Source: Gammaproteobacteria bacterium (GTDB lineage: Bacteria; Pseudomonadota; Gammaproteobacteria; Steroidobacterales; Woeseiaceae). Taken from it: a DNA stretch of 52,205 nt. The stretch covers positions 1 through 52,205 of the forward strand of contig JAUIDP010000016.1 of the NCBI GenBank assembly GCA_030429005.1, written 5' to 3'. Below, one piece after another: positions 50,415 to 52,205 of this stretch (positions within the stretch are counted from its first letter, which is position 1; every line of letters starts with the position of its first letter). The position numbers were made by a program, and so were the translations under genes. The notes below the pieces were generated by a model. It was not told the DNA's origin and did no database searches. It worked only from the letters and a program-made list of their open reading frames with translations.

Positions 50415-51632
50415 TCAATGCGCGCCGATGGCGCTGAGGTCGCGCTGAATCCAGCCGGGCGCAAACAGGCGCGGCACGTCTTTTCCGGTGACAAAATCTC
50501 GCAGCTGGTCCCTGACCTGCATGGCGTCGTGATAGCCGAGCTCGATCAGCTCGCGCGTATAGGCCTGCTCGAACAGCAGGAAGCTTAACAACCGGGTTTC
50601 TTTCGACCGCTTGCCGCCGATGCCGCGCAGCAATGCGCGCACCGCGACCGGCAGTTGCCGGCGGTGTTTCTGTGCGATTTCGCGCAGGTCCTGGCTCGGC
50701 ACGACCAGCATCGTGTCAATGGGGCGCAACCGGGCCAGCGAGCCGCTGCGGTGTTCCGGCTGCACCGAATCAATGAGCTGATTGATGCGGGTCATACGCT
50801 CCAGGTCGGAATACAGCCCGTCCATGAACAGCGTGTCGAGCATATAGCCGGCAATCTGCGCAAAACTCGGCAACGCCTGCGGCTGGCCCGGAGTCGGCGG
50901 CAGATCGGCTGTTTCGTCGCGCACACCGATTACCAGGATGCGGTCTGCGCCGAGATGGATTGCCGGGCTTAACGGCGTGGCCTGGCGCATGGCGCCGTCA
51001 CCGAAATATTCGCCTTCGATCAGCACCGGCGGAAAGATCATCGGCACTGCAATGCTCGCCATCAGGTGATCGAGGTGCAGGTCACCGCGCACGCCGATGC
51101 GCCGCGTGCGCGACCACTCCTGAAGCGCCTGCCCGGACTGGTAGAACGACGTTGACCGGGCTGTTGCGTAGCCTGCCGCCGTGACCGTCACGGCGTCCAG
51201 GTAGCCTCTGTTGATCGCTTCCTGGATGAGCGGAAACCGTACGTTACGGCTCAGCAGCGCACGCAACGGTGAGTTGTCGAGCAACGAACGTGGCGTACCG
51301 ACCAGCCAGCCGCCGAAGACAATCGATGCCAGCCAGTGCAAGCTGCTCTTCAGCATCGTTGCGTTGTCGGTCTTGAAGACCTGGTGACAGTGAAAGTTGC
51401 CCCACACTCGTTCGAGCTCGGCGATCGCGAGGCGGTAGCGGTGCGCCTTGCTTGCAAGAACCACGGAATTGATGGCGCCGGCGGACGTGCCGCTGAGGAC
51501 GGCGAACGGGTTTGGTGAGCCCTTCGGAATCAACTCCCCGACAGCCTTCAGCACGCCGACCTGGAATGCACCGCGGGCCCCGCCACCAGGCAGTACCAGG
51601 GCCGTCTTGCAATTGCGGGACACATTACTCAT
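50415..51632 (-). CDS. Patatin-like phospholipase family protein
   Basis: A predicted lipid acyl hydrolase (405 aa). The oxyanion glycine loop is GGGARGAF at 16-23, the nucleophile Ser50 is in GTSAG, and the catalytic Asp212 is in GDGAMRQ, so the Ser-Asp dyad is complete. No signal peptide is visible, suggesting cytoplasmic or membrane-associated action. The C-terminal third is helical with no motif I recognise. The ATG at 51632 was preferred over a TTG six codons upstream. Substrate cannot be inferred. It is convergent with mgtE, 6 bases apart. Confidence 0.9.
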   Translation of the reverse strand: MSNVSRNCKTALVLPGGGARGAFQVGVLKAVGELIPKGSPNPFAVLSGTSAGAINSVVLASKAHRYRLAIAELERVWGNFHCHQVFKTDNATMLKSSLHWLASIVFGGWLVGTPRSLLDNSPLRALLSRNVRFPLIQEAINRGYLDAVTVTAAGYATARSTSFYQSGQALQEWSRTRRIGVRGDLHLDHLMASIAVPMIFPPVLIEGEYFGDGAMRQATPLSPAIHLGADRILVIGVRDETADLPPTPGQPQALPSFAQIAGYMLDTLFMDGLYSDLERMTRINQLIDSVQPEHRSGSLARLRPIDTMLVVPSQDLREIAQKHRRQLPVAVRALLRGIGGKRSKETRLLSFLLFEQAYTRELIELGYHDAMQVRDQLRDFVTGKDVPRLFAPGWIQRDLSAIGAH

Positions 51633-51694
51633 GGCGAAGACTTTATTCAATTGCAGCCCACGGGACCACGAAATTCCATTATAGTGTCAACGTT

Positions 51695-52205
51695 ATGAAA
51701 TACGTGATCACAGTCCTCATTCTCGCCTTGCTGGCGTTTTACCTGCGTGCCAACGCCCAGGATCAACCCGCTGTCGGTGCGCCGGCGCCGGAATTCGAAT
51801 TGCCCGACCAGACCGGGCAGCTGCATTCGCTGGAAGACTACCGGGACACGTGGATCGTCCTGTATTTCTATCCGAAGGACGATACACCCGGTTGCACAAC
51901 CGAAGCCTGCGAGTTTCGGGACAATATTTTCGCGTTTCGCGACCTGAATGCACAAATCCTGGGCGTGAGTTTCGACGACGTCGAGTCGCACCTGAAATTT
52001 TCCGAGAATCACGAATTGCCGTTTCCGCTGCTGGCCGACACCGAGGGCAAGGCGGCAGATGCCTATGGCGTCAGCACGCGGATGTTTGGCATGAAGGTTG
52101 CGAAGCGGCAGACCTTCCTGATCGATCCGTCCGGCAACATCGCGCGGCATTACGAGGAAGTGGCGCCCGCCACGCACTCGCAACAGGTGCTCGAGGACCT
52201 GCGCG
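51695..52205 (+). CDS. PrxQ/Bcp-type peroxiredoxin with an N-terminal signal or anchor (partial)
   Basis: A thiol peroxidase of the AhpC/TSA family, cut by the right edge after 170 codons. The peroxidatic Cys67 (DDTPGCTTE) and resolving Cys72 are five residues apart, the hallmark of the PrxQ/Bcp class. Unlike cytoplasmic Bcp, a hydrophobic segment at residues 4-17 suggests export or membrane anchoring, with a possible cleavage after Ala21. TATAGT lies only 9 bases before the ATG, so if it is the -10 the mRNA would be nearly leaderless. It is divergent from the patatin gene. Confidence 0.9.
   Translation, partial: MKYVITVLILALLAFYLRANAQDQPAVGAPAPEFELPDQTGQLHSLEDYRDTWIVLYFYPKDDTPGCTTEACEFRDNIFAFRDLNAQILGVSFDDVESHLKFSENHELPFPLLADTEGKAADAYGVSTRMFGMKVAKRQTFLIDPSGNIARHYEEVAPATHSQQVLEDLR

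Overview
This is a continuous piece of a GC-rich gammaproteobacterial chromosome. It is almost entirely core housekeeping genes, with no prophage, insertion sequence, CRISPR array, tRNA or rRNA. The gene order (pilABCD-coaE-zapD; mutT-secA; a complete mraZ-to-lpxC division and cell-wall cluster; rnpB-rsmI-lpoA-yraN; sspB-sspA-petCBA; degS/algW-type protease; murA-ibaG; yrbG-kdsD-kdsC-lptC-lptA-lptB-rpoN-hpf-ptsN-rapZ) matches the synteny of non-enteric gammaproteobacteria such as pseudomonads, xanthomonads and the marine Woeseia-like lineages. A Woeseia-like or Chromatiales/Xanthomonadales-related organism is my inference; the sequence alone does not fix the genus. The cytochrome bc1 complex implies a respiratory lifestyle, and meso-diaminopimelate peptidoglycan and LPS transport genes mark a diderm.

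Layout. 1-6657 (+): two tandem type IV pilins separated by a strong terminator, the pilus assembly ATPase and platform protein, a second terminator, then prepilin peptidase, coaE and zapD. 6654-11041 (-): mutT, secA and an M23-family envelope protein. 11338-11631 (+): the helicase loader dciA. 11684-30323 (-): lpxC and the whole division/wall cluster back to mraZ. Ten gene junctions there are 4-base stop/start overlaps, and a MraZ-type operator and a sigma70-like promoter lie upstream. 30816-32191 (-): RNase P RNA and rsmI, separated by a 27-bp inverted repeat. 32214-34594 (+): lpoA and yraN. 34595-38389 (-): sspB, sspA and the three bc1 subunits. 38613-39686 (+): a DegS/AlgW-type protease. 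39700-41205 (-): murA and ibaG. 41326-50408 (+): a Ca2+/Na+ exchanger homologue, Kdo synthesis, LPS transport, sigma-54, ribosome hibernation, the nitrogen PTS, rapZ and an MgtE-type Mg2+ transporter. 50415-51632 (-): a patatin-like phospholipase. 51695-end (+): a membrane-anchored or exported peroxiredoxin cut by the window edge.

How the genes work together. Most products build or divide the envelope: Mur enzymes make lipid II, FtsW/FtsI polymerise and crosslink it under control of FtsZ/A/Q/L and ZapD, LpoA stimulates a synthase, LpxC and KdsC/D feed LPS synthesis, and LptABC exports LPS. PilA-D build surface pili and SecA exports proteins.

The most unusual signal is inside SecA. A roughly 66-residue insertion in the preprotein-crosslinking domain resembles the N-terminal domain of translation initiation factor IF-3. 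Other points worth a second look are the 27-bp inverted repeat next to rnpB, loss of a catalytic histidine in the M23 protein, a PVWY quinol-site motif in cytochrome b, a long acidic tail on LptA, and a run of non-ATG, 4-base-overlap starts in the kds-lpt operon.
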